Shown here: one piece after another, positions 34,608-43,836 of the stretch | Layout: each line of letters starts with the position of its first letter | Numbering within the stretch: the first letter of the stretch is position 1 | NCBI RefSeq assembly: GCF_002002725.1 | Contig: NZ_MUNW01000082.1 | Location: forward strand, 1-64,000 | Direction: 5' to 3' | DNA length: 64,000 nucleotides | Origin: Sinorhizobium sp. A49 | GTDB taxonomy: Bacteria > Pseudomonadota > Alphaproteobacteria > Rhizobiales > Rhizobiaceae | The notes under the pieces: generated by a model | What the model was told of the DNA's origin: nothing | What the model saw: the letters and a program-made list of their open reading frames with translations, nothing else | The model's database searches: none | Translations under genes and position numbers: made by a program

Positions 34608-35804
34608 ATGATGCACGCGATAAGTGATACCCTTCTTGCCGAGACGCGGCGCGCGGCGGACTGGCTCTCCGGTCTTGCCTTGCCGCTCTGGTCCTCTGTC
34701 GGCTTCGATCATATCAGAGGCTGCTTTCATGAGCAGTTGGACTTCGCCTTGCAACCGAGCGGCGATGCGCCTGCGCGTGTGATGGTGCAGGCTCGTCAAA
34801 TCGCCGTCTTCAGCGCTGCGGCTCTTTCGGGCCGCTTTACTGCAGGCCGCGAGCTGGCTCTGGTGGCTGCCGAGCACATGATTGCGCGATATGAAGCCGC
34901 AGATGGTGGTTCCGGATTCGTCTTTTCGTTGGGGCCGGAACACGGGAAACTCGATCCACTTAGGGATCTCTACGCGCACGCCTTTGTACTGTTCGCGCTC
35001 GCCTGGGTGATAAGGCTGGAGGCCCGACCTAGTTTTGAAATGGCCGTAGAGCGAACCCTCGTTTTCCTCGATGCGCACATGACCGATCCCACCCATGGTG
35101 GTTTCTGGGATAGTGTCCCGCGTACCGACAACCTCCGCCGGCAAAATCCGCACATGCATCTCTTTGAAGCGTTTATTGCCCTTTTTGAGACAACCGGAGA
35201 TCCCCGCTTCTTACAACGCGGGCGGGCGCTTCGCGACCTGGCGATCTGTCGTTTCTTGCCGCCGCGCGGCGGTGTGCTGCGGGAATATTTCAACGAGGAT
35301 TGGTCCGTGTCCCCGGCGCCAGGTAAGGGAGTCGCCGAGCCGGGACACCTCTTCGAATGGTCTTGGCTTCTCGCTCGATATCAAGAGTTTAGCGGTCAGG
35401 ACCAGACTTCGCCGATAGGCCGCTTGATGGCGACGGCGATCGAGCATGGCCTTGACCCGCGGAATGGACGTATCGTTGACCAAATAAACGAGATGGGCGA
35501 CGTACTCAGCCGCACTAGTCGGTCATGGCCACACGCAGAAGCTTTGAAGGCCTTGACGGCAGTGAAACCTTCGCTCCACTTCGCGAGCGCGGATAGCCTG
35601 ATTACTGCGGTCCTGCGACGTGTTCGCACGCTCTATTGCCCAGAATCACTGAAGGGCGGCTGGCAAGATCAGCTCGACGCGGACGACCGGCCGGTCCGAC
35701 CGAACATTCCAGCAAGCACTCTGTATCATCTATATTTTGGCATCGCAGCTGTGGAGGATGCGGTCAATGCGTCTTTGCCCAGGTCATGCGACGGCGTGGC
35801 GTGA
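34608..35804 (+). CDS. AGE-family sugar epimerase/isomerase
   Basis: A 398-residue (alpha/alpha)6-barrel enzyme of the N-acylglucosamine 2-epimerase superfamily, which includes mannose isomerases, cellobiose epimerases and phosphomannose-isomerase-like proteins. Conserved blocks: RVMVQARQIAVFSAA, YAHAFVLFALAW, NPHMHLFEAFIALFE, EPGHLFEWSWLLARY and TSRSWPHAEALKAL, with His residues in the usual catalytic positions. It lies 15 bases after hldD and 16 before gmhB, so it belongs to the heptose operon, where a GmhA sedoheptulose-7-phosphate isomerase might be expected. Whether it acts on a heptose, mannose or fructose precursor cannot be decided from sequence. Confidence 0.8.
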   Translation: MMHAISDTLLAETRRAADWLSGLALPLWSSVGFDHIRGCFHEQLDFALQPSGDAPARVMVQARQIAVFSAAALSGRFTAGRELALVAAEHMIARYEAADGGSGFVFSLGPEHGKLDPLRDLYAHAFVLFALAWVIRLEARPSFEMAVERTLVFLDAHMTDPTHGGFWDSVPRTDNLRRQNPHMHLFEAFIALFETTGDPRFLQRGRALRDLAICRFLPPRGGVLREYFNEDWSVSPAPGKGVAEPGHLFEWSWLLARYQEFSGQDQTSPIGRLMATAIEHGLDPRNGRIVDQINEMGDVLSRTSRSWPHAEALKALTAVKPSLHFASADSLITAVLRRVRTLYCPESLKGGWQDQLDADDRPVRPNIPASTLYHLYFGIAAVEDAVNASLPRSCDGVA

Positions 35805-35820
35805 AGAAAGAGAGCTGTAA

Positions 35821-36360
35821 TTGACAAAGACAATTTTCCTTGATCGCGACGGTACGGTTATTGTCGACAAGGATTATCTGAGTAGCCCCCTGCAGGTAGA
35901 GCTTGAAGTGGGGGCCGCCGAGGGATTGTCGCTTCTCGTTGCGGCTGGTTACCGGTTGATAGGTGTAACAAATCAGTCGGGTGTCGGGCGCGGTTATTTC
36001 ACGATGGGCGATGTCGATGCCTGCAATCGGCGCGTTGACGAGCTGCTTGCTGAGCACGGAGTTTCGCTTGGGGGGTGGTTCGTCTGTCCGCATGCTCCGA
36101 ACGAGGCATGCGCCTGTCGAAAGCCCCGCCCCGGGCTGCTTGACCAGGCGATGTCGGTGCAGAAAGTTGACCTTGGAGAATCGTACGTGATCGGCGACAA
36201 GGATTCTGACGTTCTGCTTGGCGAATCTAGGGGCATGCGCGGTGTTTTGGTCCTAAGTGGCTCAGGTCGTAAGCATGCAGACTGGGCGCAATCCTCCGGG
36301 AGGGTGATAGCGCGCAACCTACTCGAAGCGGCGCGCGGCATAGTTGCTGGCCGGATCTGA
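35821..36360 (+). CDS. gmhB: D-glycero-D-manno-heptose 1,7-bisphosphate phosphatase
   Basis: A 179-residue HAD-superfamily phosphatase. The nucleophile motif FLDRDGTVIVDKDYL is at residue 6, GVTNQSGVGRGYF near 45, the zinc-binding Cys/His loop CPHAPNEACACRKPRPG near 88 and the C-terminal IGDKDSDVLLG near 122. It removes the 7-phosphate from heptose-1,7-bisphosphate between the two HldE steps. Start is a TTG at 35821, the only one that keeps the DRDGT motif complete. Confidence 0.93.
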   Translation: MTKTIFLDRDGTVIVDKDYLSSPLQVELEVGAAEGLSLLVAAGYRLIGVTNQSGVGRGYFTMGDVDACNRRVDELLAEHGVSLGGWFVCPHAPNEACACRKPRPGLLDQAMSVQKVDLGESYVIGDKDSDVLLGESRGMRGVLVLSGSGRKHADWAQSSGRVIARNLLEAARGIVAGRI

Positions 36361-36477
36361 GCTATGAGCCACAAGGAACATGTACGGTGGTAAATCTAGC
36401 TCCACCCTTGGTTTGACCCACGTCGCGTTTTCCGGCTACAGAGGTTCAACGGCAGACGGGCGAGCCGCTGACGAGCA

Positions 36478-39400
36478 ATGAAGTTCTTTGAAAAAGAGTC
36501 TAATATGGGTGAGCTTTTCAAACGCGAAGTTCCAGCACACGCACTGCGATTCACGGGCGAAAGGTTCACGAGCGCGTCTGTGGGCCAGACAGCAATTGAG
36601 CATCTGCATCGCGCGCTGATAGCGCGGTCCCTCTGCCATGGTAAGGAGGTACTCGACATCGCCTCCGGCGAGGGGTATTGCGCGGCGCTTCTCGCGCAGG
36701 TCGCAACGCGCGTGGTTGGCGTTGATATTTCACCAGAGGCTGTAGCCCATGCTAGCGCCGAATATGGCGGTGAAAATCTGAGTTTTCGTGAAGGCAGCGC
36801 GCTTGATATTCCGCTTAAGGATCACTCGGTTGACGTCGTAGTGTCCTTTGAAACAATTGAACACTTCACCGCACACGAGCGGTTTTTAGCCGAAATCAGG
36901 CGTGTACTCCGCCCCGGCGGGCTAGCCATTATCTCGACGCCCGATCAGCTCGTCTATTCACCGGAGGACGAGCCAGCCAATCCGTACCATGCGCAGGAAA
37001 TGACGCGTGACGAGTTCCGCTTGCTGATTGGATCTTTCTTCCAGCATCAGCTCTTTCTTGGTCAGCGCACCATGATTGGATCGGCAATGATTGCCGAAAC
37101 TCCCCCGGGCGGACGCATATCTTCGCCCCCTTTCTTCACGTATGAACAGCGTCCTGGTAACTCCTTCGAGCGCTCTCGAGGTCTCGCACGAGCGAAATAC
37201 TTGATGGCAATCGCTTCGGACGACCCCAAAGCCCTGCAGGGTCTTGAGGAAAGCGTCTTCATCGCGACGAGTGAGATCGATCGGGCCGTCAATGCCTGTA
37301 CCGATGTACGCGAAGAGCTGACCCGAACCAAAACAGCTCTCCATGAAAGTCTTGGCTCAGAAGCTCGCTGGCGTTCCGACATCGAGACCGTTACTGGCTG
37401 GTTCGAGGATAGTAAGGCCGCAGCCGCTACTCTGCGGGGGCAGCTCGACGAAGCGAATCAAACGCTTTCGCGCCTCTTGATTGACACCGATGAGTTGGGC
37501 GCGAATAGAGACGAACTTATGTGTGGCCTTGCTGCTGCCGAAGTGCAGAAACGCGAAATGCTCACTGCGCTTACAGAAGCCAATAGCCGGCTGTCCTCGG
37601 TGCAAGAAGACACCGCCCGCCTGCAAGTGGAGAAGCAGACTCTTCAACGCAGTTTGCAGGAACTACTTGAGCGCATGCGTGACAATGATACCGAAGTTGC
37701 CCTGCATCGGAGCATGACGACCGGAGGCGATGCTACATCAATCACTTTTGAGGTGGCTATGAAGTCGGCCCGCGCCGCCGCTTCCCGCTTCGACGAAACC
37801 GCCGCGGAAAGTTTCTATCGCTTGGCTGCCGTTGCTCGGCCCGGCAGCAGGGAGGCCTGGCAGCAATATGCTGCGTGTCTAGAGCGACGGGGAGCGCATC
37901 AGGCCGCTCTGGGCGCGTGGCGGCGCGCAGTTGCGCTTGATCCATGGGATCCGTCTGTGCTCGAGGGGCTAGGTGTTACGCTCGAAGCGCTCGGGCTCCA
38001 GCTCGAGGCGTTGTCTGCCTTCAAAGCTGCATTTTCGATCGATCCCACGAGCAAGTATGTTCGCGAGCGCCTCCGTGCCGGCGGCCTCTCTACAAGCGCG
38101 GTTGTCGACTTGGTGCTCGGATCTGACAGGATACAAGGCCGACCAGTCGCACCGCGGCACGTTCCGATATTGTCGAAAATGCTCAAATTGCGTCGCGCGC
38201 GCCGGGCCGAACGGAAAGGTCTGGTCCGACGTGCGGCACGGACTTATCTTGAGATAGCTCATGATGCAGCCGATCATGCCGCAGAGTTGCTCCGTTATGG
38301 CGATGCGATCGCCAGGACCGCAGGGCTGTGCAGCGCGGAAGCAATCTATCTCAAGGCGTACGTCATTGCGCCAGACGATGCGCGAGCCCGACGCAGGGCG
38401 GATGATCTGCAAAATGGTACGTTCGGCTTCAAGCCGGTCAGCAAGGTAGGTCTCGCGCGCGAGCTTGACGGCAGTTTTACAACGGAATCTGACGACCCGC
38501 AATTCATCCTCGATCCGGATGGCCGTCCGATGCCGAGTGGATGGACCCTTTTCGCAATCTCCGCGAATACCTTCTCTGGGACGCTGCGGCCAGTGCTCTA
38601 TGCTTCGTATGGGGATTCTGGTGAAAAGATTAGCGCATTCACTCTTCCTTCTATGGAAGGTAGCGTCGAACTACGAATTTTAGTGCCCTTGCCAGACAAC
38701 GTGAAGGGGCTTCGTTTCGATCCGGTCGCCGAACGTGGTGTGCACTTCCGGCTGGACCGCATCGGCTGGCTTGGCGGTGCGGCACTTGAAGGGACGATAT
38801 ACACCCCTATCTCACATGCACTGGCCTTTGTCGGCGAGACTGCGCCAGAGGGCTTTTTGCCACTGACGCAGGTTGCGCTGCAGCAGCTGACGCTCGTCCC
38901 GAGGAACGATCTAGAACACCTCGGTGATGGTTGGTTTCGTTCGACCGGCGACGATCCGCAGTTCGATCTCGAAGGCTCTGCCCATCTTCCGTCAGGCTGG
39001 ACGTGGATCGAGATTGAAATCAGGGCACTTGATGGCCCTCTTGATGCTATGATTTACGCATGGAGCGAGGGGACTATTGTCCCGATCAGCTTGCCGCGAT
39101 TTGAGGCGTCGGGAACCCTTCGGGCCCTATTGCGCTTCCCCGAACATGTTTCGGCGCTGCGCTTTGATCCGACTTTTCGCGATGGCATTCGCTTCAGTCC
39201 TGGTGCCGTTCGGTTCCGGTCCGTCGCTAATCCTGTGCCGCAGCTTTTCGCGTCCTACAAAGGAGCGGTCGGCTATGCCGTCGGCTTCGCTGTTGAAGCC
39301 GGCTTCAATCTCCAGCCGACGGGGGATGGCCTATTTCTAACGACAGGCGATGATCCCCAGTTCAAACTTGTGCCCAGCCCTGCAGGATTACCGTGTGGTC

Positions 39401-42400
39401 TCGTCAAACTATCAATCGAGATTGATAGTGCCGACGCCGCGCTCGACTCGGTCATGTATGTATGGGGCAGCACCGGTGAACTGCCTTTCCTCGAGTACCG
39501 CTTCGACAATGTAGAGCCCGCGCGTCGCTACGAGCACTTCGTAGTTCTGCCGGACGAGGTGTCGGCAATCCGCTTTGATCCGTGCGCGAGGGCGGGTATT
39601 ACGCTGTCCCGCCCGCATCTGACCATAACGGCCGTCGGCATTGAAGAGACGGAAGGCTTCGGACTTGTTGACGAGAAGCGGGGAATTCTGCCAACGGCAG
39701 TGGGGGCGGTCTGCGCCCAAGTAGCACCGATACATCATCTGTCGGAACAGAACGGCCGTTTTATTTCGACCGGCGATGATCCGCAATTCTCAGTGTCGTT
39801 TGATTCCTCGCGACTTCCAAGCGGTTGGACGGTCGTTACACTCGACCTTGAGATCGCCGACAAGATTGCTCGACCTATTCTCTATGTGTGGAGCGACGAC
39901 GGGGTCCATCCGGTCGTGCTAGCACCCATGGCTGGCGCCTCGCTGCGGACCCAACTCGTTCGCTTGCCCGAGAGGGTAACGAGCATGCGTTTTGATCCAG
40001 TCGATTTCACTGGTGCCGATTTCGTCATCGGTAGCCTGACCTTTGCGCCACCCTCGGCGCTCGCAGGCCATTTGCTGCGCCGCCAGTCTGGTGGTGATCG
40101 TGCTGTTGAGTATAGCTTGTGGTGTTCTCGTTACGATACGTTGTCTGCCCTGGACCGTAATTTGATTGCGGCATCAGTGGAGCGTCTTTCTTACCGACCG
40201 CTGATTTCAATTCTTATGCCGGTGTACAATCCTGAGCCGCGCTTCTTGCGACGCGCGCTTGATACGGTGGTGGATCAGCTTTATCCGAACTGGGAACTGT
40301 GCATTGCTGAAGACTGTTCGCCGAATCCCGAGATTCGCGCGATCCTCGCCGAGTATGTGACGCGGGACCCACGCATCAAGGTCGTGTATCGGGAGAGGAA
40401 CGGGCATATTTCACGGGCGTCGAACTCCGCTCTTGAGTTGGTGACGGGTTCCTTCGTGGCGTTGATGGACCACGATGACGAGCTGCCGGCGCATGCGCTG
40501 TACATGGTGGCGCGGGAACTGAACCTTCATCCAGAAACAGATGTGATTTACACAGACGAGGACAAGATCGACGCGTCGGGCCGCCGGCATGATCCACATT
40601 TCAAGACAGACTGGAACGAAGAGCTGTTCTACTCGCAAAACATGGTTGCGCATCTGGGCGTCTTCCGAGCGACGCTGGTGAAGGCGGTGGGTGGTTTCAG
40701 GGCGGGCTTCGAGGGCAGTCAAGATTACGATTTTATGTTGCGGATCCTCAAACTGACGATAGCCGAACGCATCCGCCATATTCCTTTTGTGCTGTATCAC
40801 TGGCGCATCTTTGAGGGGGTGCGTACCTTCTCGAGCAACAACCCTTCGCGCTCGGTGGAAACGGCGCGCCAAGCGATGGACGAGTATTTCAAGGAGGTCG
40901 AGCCGGATAGCCGAGTATTGCCGATCGAATCTTTCCCTGGCTGGTGGCGGGTTAAGCGGCCGCTTCCCGCAGTGGCGCGGTCGGTGACGATTGTGATCCC
41001 GACGCGCGACCGGGTATCGTTGGTGAGGAACTGCGTGGAGGGGATACTGACACGCACGGACTATCCGGACCTCGACGTGATTATCATCGACAACGGCAGC
41101 GTGGAGGCAGAATCTCTGTCTTATTTTGCCGAGGTGTCGAAGGATACGCGGGTGCAAGTGTTGCGTGACGACGGGCCATTCAACTATTCGCGCCTGAACA
41201 ACGAGGCAGTGGCACGGGCGCGGGGCGACTACGTCTGCTTCCTGAACAACGACATCGAGGTGATCACTCCGGATTGGCTTTCGGAGATGATGAGCCATGC
41301 AGTGCGCGAGAGGGTGGGCGCGGTCGGTACGCGGCTTCTTTATGCAGGCGGCACCCTGCAGCATGCTGGTGTGACGCTTGGGGTCTACGGTGTGGCTGCG
41401 CACGGGCACCGGCATTTCCCGGGCAATTCGATCGGCTATTTCGGACATCCACAACTGTTGCGAGAGGTTTCGGCGGTGACGGGGGCGGCGCTTCTGATGC
41501 GCAAGTCGCTGTTTGAGACGCTGGGCGGCTTTGATGCGGCAAACCTGGCGGTTAGCTACAACGATGTTGATCTGTGTTTGCGGGTAGGAGAAGCGGGCTA
41601 CAAAGTGATCTACACACCGTTCGCCGCGCTTTACCATTTGGAATCGGCCACACGCGGACCGGACGTGTCGCCAGCGCAGAAGGAGTTGCAACGGGTAGAG
41701 CGTGGTTACATGCAGGCGCGTTGGGGGCATCTCCTGCCGCAGGACCCACTATACAATCCGAATCTATCACTTGCCGACGAGGATTATCGATTGGCTTTCC
41801 CGCCGCGGGTGGCCAAGCCGTGGCTCGATGAGGCGGATGTGGCTGAGCGGTTGGCGCGCAAAGGGCAGGTGGAACTGGACGTTGAGGCCGCGAATACGGC
41901 CGGCCTTGCGATGCTTGCGGCGGATACGGCTGCAGTCATAGCCTCGGCGCATCCTTTTGAGATGTTGGAGGCGCTTGGCCGATCGCTGATGGAAACGGAC
42001 TTTTCCCTTGCAGGCGTGACTGTGGTGGACAACACGCCACGCAGCGATGGCTTTGTGCGGGAAGGAGCGATGGCACGTTTCAGGGCGGCTCATCCGGATG
42101 TTCCAGTGATCGTAGTTGACGATGCGAGCCAAGACTTCAACGGCTCCCGTACGGCCAATCTCGGAGTTCGGGCGAGCGGGACGGCGAGCCATCTTCTTAT
42201 TGTGACGGAGGATTGTGGCTTCGTGACGGGTTGGCTTACATCGCTACTGTCGTCATGGCAGGCTGCCGGTGGAGGAGACGTAGTCATCACGCCCCGGATC
42301 TTCGTGCGTGAGAATACGGCGCGTGACGGCGTTTTGACGGATGGTTTTGTGGAGGCGCCGTTGGCGCAGGTAGCGGCCGATCCTGCCGCGATCGCGCCGA

Positions 42401-43680
42401 TGGGTGCGAGCTATGATGGCCTTCCGCTTGCGGGTCGTATACCACCCTCCGAGGTGGAAACGCGCCCGGCGTTGGAGGAGACGACGCTGCTTGAGGGCGG
42501 TATCGTCTTTGGTCGTCGCGCGCTGCTTGTAGACGAACCTGGCGATCGGACAGATGGTTTTGAGTCGCATGGCGCCGTCTTCGACACGCTGTTCTTGACA
42601 CAAGCCGCACGGTTGGAAGACATGGCGCGGAGGCTCCTGGCGGCGGGTGCGCGACTCTACGCAGCGACCGCGCCACTGATAGTATTGTCTGGCCCGCGCC
42701 CGCGCGACATGGTGCATTTGTGGCAATACTGGCACGACTACCTATGGCTGAATCGCAAGGTGCACGGCCTGCCAGACGACGGACGCATCGAGTTCGTCTG
42801 CCCCTTCCACCGTGGTGACGTGCTGATCGGCTTGCAGGTTGCCCATACAGCCGTCAAGGCGGGCAAGGCGGTGCGCTTCCACGTGGCTGAGAGTCTGCTC
42901 GGCTGGGTAAGGGATTTCTCTCCGTCTTTCCCAGTGGAGGGGCTCCCTGTTCCTGTACCGCCGGCGCAGGAGACTGCGCTTTATCTGCTTCGCTCCTATG
43001 AGCATGTGCTGAGGCGGGGTGATGCGGGGCCGAGGCTGGTTCGCTCCCATCCCTTCCGAGGGCTCGACGCGATGGACAACAATCTTGCCACAGCAATGCT
43101 TGCCGCCGTCGGCCTGCCGCCCGAAACACTGATCGAAAGCTTGGAGCCCGAACCAGACGCCAGCCAAGAGAGGGAGGCAGCGGCGCTTCTCGCTGCCTAT
43201 GGTGAGCGCGTCGTGCTCTTGCATCGTTCGGGCGGTTGGGGATTGAAGACCATTCCTGACGCAGTCATGGAAGAACTTGCCACGATCATAAAGGCGGAAG
43301 GCTTTCACTTGGTGCAGATCGGTGGGCCGGGCGACACGCCCTGCCGCGAGGCCGACGGCTTAATCGCACAGAACCTGTCAGCCGGCCATTGGGCCGCCCT
43401 CTTCAGTCGAGCGAGCGCCATCGTAGGCGTCGACAGTTGGTCGGCTCACATGGCCGCCATCCTCGACGTGCCGCAGGTCACTCTCTATGGCTCTACACAC
43501 CCCCGCCATGTCGCATCCAAACCCTTCTTCCGCAGGAAGAGCGCCGAAGCCCTGATGCTAGGCCCCGTCTTACCCTGCTCTCCGTGCAACTCGCTCAAAT
43601 GTCTCATCGAACCAATCCCCTACTGCAAGGGCTACAGCATCGACCAAACCAAACTCAAAAAATTCCTCGAGAAGCTATAA
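36478..43680 (+). CDS. Giant methyltransferase-coiled-coil-TPR-beta-repeat-multiglycosyltransferase protein
   Basis: A 2,400-residue protein. In order: class I SAM methyltransferase (about 20-200; VLDIASGEGYCAALLA, then LRPGGLAIISTPD); long coiled coil (about 250-415); TPR-like helices (about 425-620); four copies of a beta-rich domain opening with a (S/T)xxDDPQF motif (about 665-765, 818-915, 950-1055, 1092-1190); GT2 domain (about 1241-1470; LMPVYNPEP, DHDDE); second GT2 (about 1502-1760; VIPTRDR, NNDIEV); a third GT-A-like segment (about 1815-2020); and a GT9/heptosyltransferase-like GT-B domain (about 2104-2400) ending with a Cys-rich CSPCNSLKCLIEPIPYC. Placed between ADP-heptose genes and the exporter, it probably builds and methyl-caps a heptose/rhamnose polymer. 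The alternative start at 36505 is equally plausible. The last 1,200 residues are repeated in the next gene. Confidence 0.85.
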   Translation: MKFFEKESNMGELFKREVPAHALRFTGERFTSASVGQTAIEHLHRALIARSLCHGKEVLDIASGEGYCAALLAQVATRVVGVDISPEAVAHASAEYGGENLSFREGSALDIPLKDHSVDVVVSFETIEHFTAHERFLAEIRRVLRPGGLAIISTPDQLVYSPEDEPANPYHAQEMTRDEFRLLIGSFFQHQLFLGQRTMIGSAMIAETPPGGRISSPPFFTYEQRPGNSFERSRGLARAKYLMAIASDDPKALQGLEESVFIATSEIDRAVNACTDVREELTRTKTALHESLGSEARWRSDIETVTGWFEDSKAAAATLRGQLDEANQTLSRLLIDTDELGANRDELMCGLAAAEVQKREMLTALTEANSRLSSVQEDTARLQVEKQTLQRSLQELLERMRDNDTEVALHRSMTTGGDATSITFEVAMKSARAAASRFDETAAESFYRLAAVARPGSREAWQQYAACLERRGAHQAALGAWRRAVALDPWDPSVLEGLGVTLEALGLQLEALSAFKAAFSIDPTSKYVRERLRAGGLSTSAVVDLVLGSDRIQGRPVAPRHVPILSKMLKLRRARRAERKGLVRRAARTYLEIAHDAADHAAELLRYGDAIARTAGLCSAEAIYLKAYVIAPDDARARRRADDLQNGTFGFKPVSKVGLARELDGSFTTESDDPQFILDPDGRPMPSGWTLFAISANTFSGTLRPVLYASYGDSGEKISAFTLPSMEGSVELRILVPLPDNVKGLRFDPVAERGVHFRLDRIGWLGGAALEGTIYTPISHALAFVGETAPEGFLPLTQVALQQLTLVPRNDLEHLGDGWFRSTGDDPQFDLEGSAHLPSGWTWIEIEIRALDGPLDAMIYAWSEGTIVPISLPRFEASGTLRALLRFPEHVSALRFDPTFRDGIRFSPGAVRFRSVANPVPQLFASYKGAVGYAVGFAVEAGFNLQPTGDGLFLTTGDDPQFKLVPSPAGLPCGLVKLSIEIDSADAALDSVMYVWGSTGELPFLEYRFDNVEPARRYEHFVVLPDEVSAIRFDPCARAGITLSRPHLTITAVGIEETEGFGLVDEKRGILPTAVGAVCAQVAPIHHLSEQNGRFISTGDDPQFSVSFDSSRLPSGWTVVTLDLEIADKIARPILYVWSDDGVHPVVLAPMAGASLRTQLVRLPERVTSMRFDPVDFTGADFVIGSLTFAPPSALAGHLLRRQSGGDRAVEYSLWCSRYDTLSALDRNLIAASVERLSYRPLISILMPVYNPEPRFLRRALDTVVDQLYPNWELCIAEDCSPNPEIRAILAEYVTRDPRIKVVYRERNGHISRASNSALELVTGSFVALMDHDDELPAHALYMVARELNLHPETDVIYTDEDKIDASGRRHDPHFKTDWNEELFYSQNMVAHLGVFRATLVKAVGGFRAGFEGSQDYDFMLRILKLTIAERIRHIPFVLYHWRIFEGVRTFSSNNPSRSVETARQAMDEYFKEVEPDSRVLPIESFPGWWRVKRPLPAVARSVTIVIPTRDRVSLVRNCVEGILTRTDYPDLDVIIIDNGSVEAESLSYFAEVSKDTRVQVLRDDGPFNYSRLNNEAVARARGDYVCFLNNDIEVITPDWLSEMMSHAVRERVGAVGTRLLYAGGTLQHAGVTLGVYGVAAHGHRHFPGNSIGYFGHPQLLREVSAVTGAALLMRKSLFETLGGFDAANLAVSYNDVDLCLRVGEAGYKVIYTPFAALYHLESATRGPDVSPAQKELQRVERGYMQARWGHLLPQDPLYNPNLSLADEDYRLAFPPRVAKPWLDEADVAERLARKGQVELDVEAANTAGLAMLAADTAAVIASAHPFEMLEALGRSLMETDFSLAGVTVVDNTPRSDGFVREGAMARFRAAHPDVPVIVVDDASQDFNGSRTANLGVRASGTASHLLIVTEDCGFVTGWLTSLLSSWQAAGGGDVVITPRIFVRENTARDGVLTDGFVEAPLAQVAADPAAIAPMGASYDGLPLAGRIPPSEVETRPALEETTLLEGGIVFGRRALLVDEPGDRTDGFESHGAVFDTLFLTQAARLEDMARRLLAAGARLYAATAPLIVLSGPRPRDMVHLWQYWHDYLWLNRKVHGLPDDGRIEFVCPFHRGDVLIGLQVAHTAVKAGKAVRFHVAESLLGWVRDFSPSFPVEGLPVPVPPAQETALYLLRSYEHVLRRGDAGPRLVRSHPFRGLDAMDNNLATAMLAAVGLPPETLIESLEPEPDASQEREAAALLAAYGERVVLLHRSGGWGLKTIPDAVMEELATIIKAEGFHLVQIGGPGDTPCREADGLIAQNLSAGHWAALFSRASAIVGVDSWSAHMAAILDVPQVTLYGSTHPRHVASKPFFRRKSAEALMLGPVLPCSPCNSLKCLIEPIPYCKGYSIDQTKLKKFLEKL

Positions 43681-43780
43681 GAGAAAGAGAGAGACCAAGG
43701 CTGCTGATGGGAGATATGCCGAAAGTTCTTCAGAGCTTGCGGCTGAATTTGGTAGGCAGAGACGTAGCGCGTTTGGGACG
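40078..43780 (+). repeat. 3,703-bp direct repeat, copy 1
   Basis: Starts inside the giant glycosyltransferase gene at CGCCGCCAGTCTGG and runs 100 bases past its stop. Copy 2 lies exactly 4,008 bases downstream (44086-47788). The two encode identical proteins and the same antisense frames throughout, and no mismatch was seen in the lines compared. Boundaries are sharp: 40077 G versus 44085 A, and 43781 A versus 47789 T. No transposase or target-site duplication flanks it. Confidence 0.93.
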
Positions 43781-43836
43781 AAGCGGTCGAGCCGCGATCC
43801 AAGCCGCACTACAAATGACTGGTCGTTTTAAAGATC

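Noticed and set aside
40411-41730. 439-codon antisense open frame (also at 44419-45738)
   Set aside because: It lies opposite well-conserved GT2 domains, shows no domain of its own and is explained by the high-GC codon bias of the sense gene; its second copy merely reflects the direct repeat.
36478-43680. Interpretation as an assembly fusion of separate methyltransferase and glycosyltransferase genes
   Set aside because: The frame is uninterrupted for 7.2 kb with consistent codon use, and linkers between domains lack start sites; fusion is more likely real, though the downstream repeat calls for long-read confirmation.
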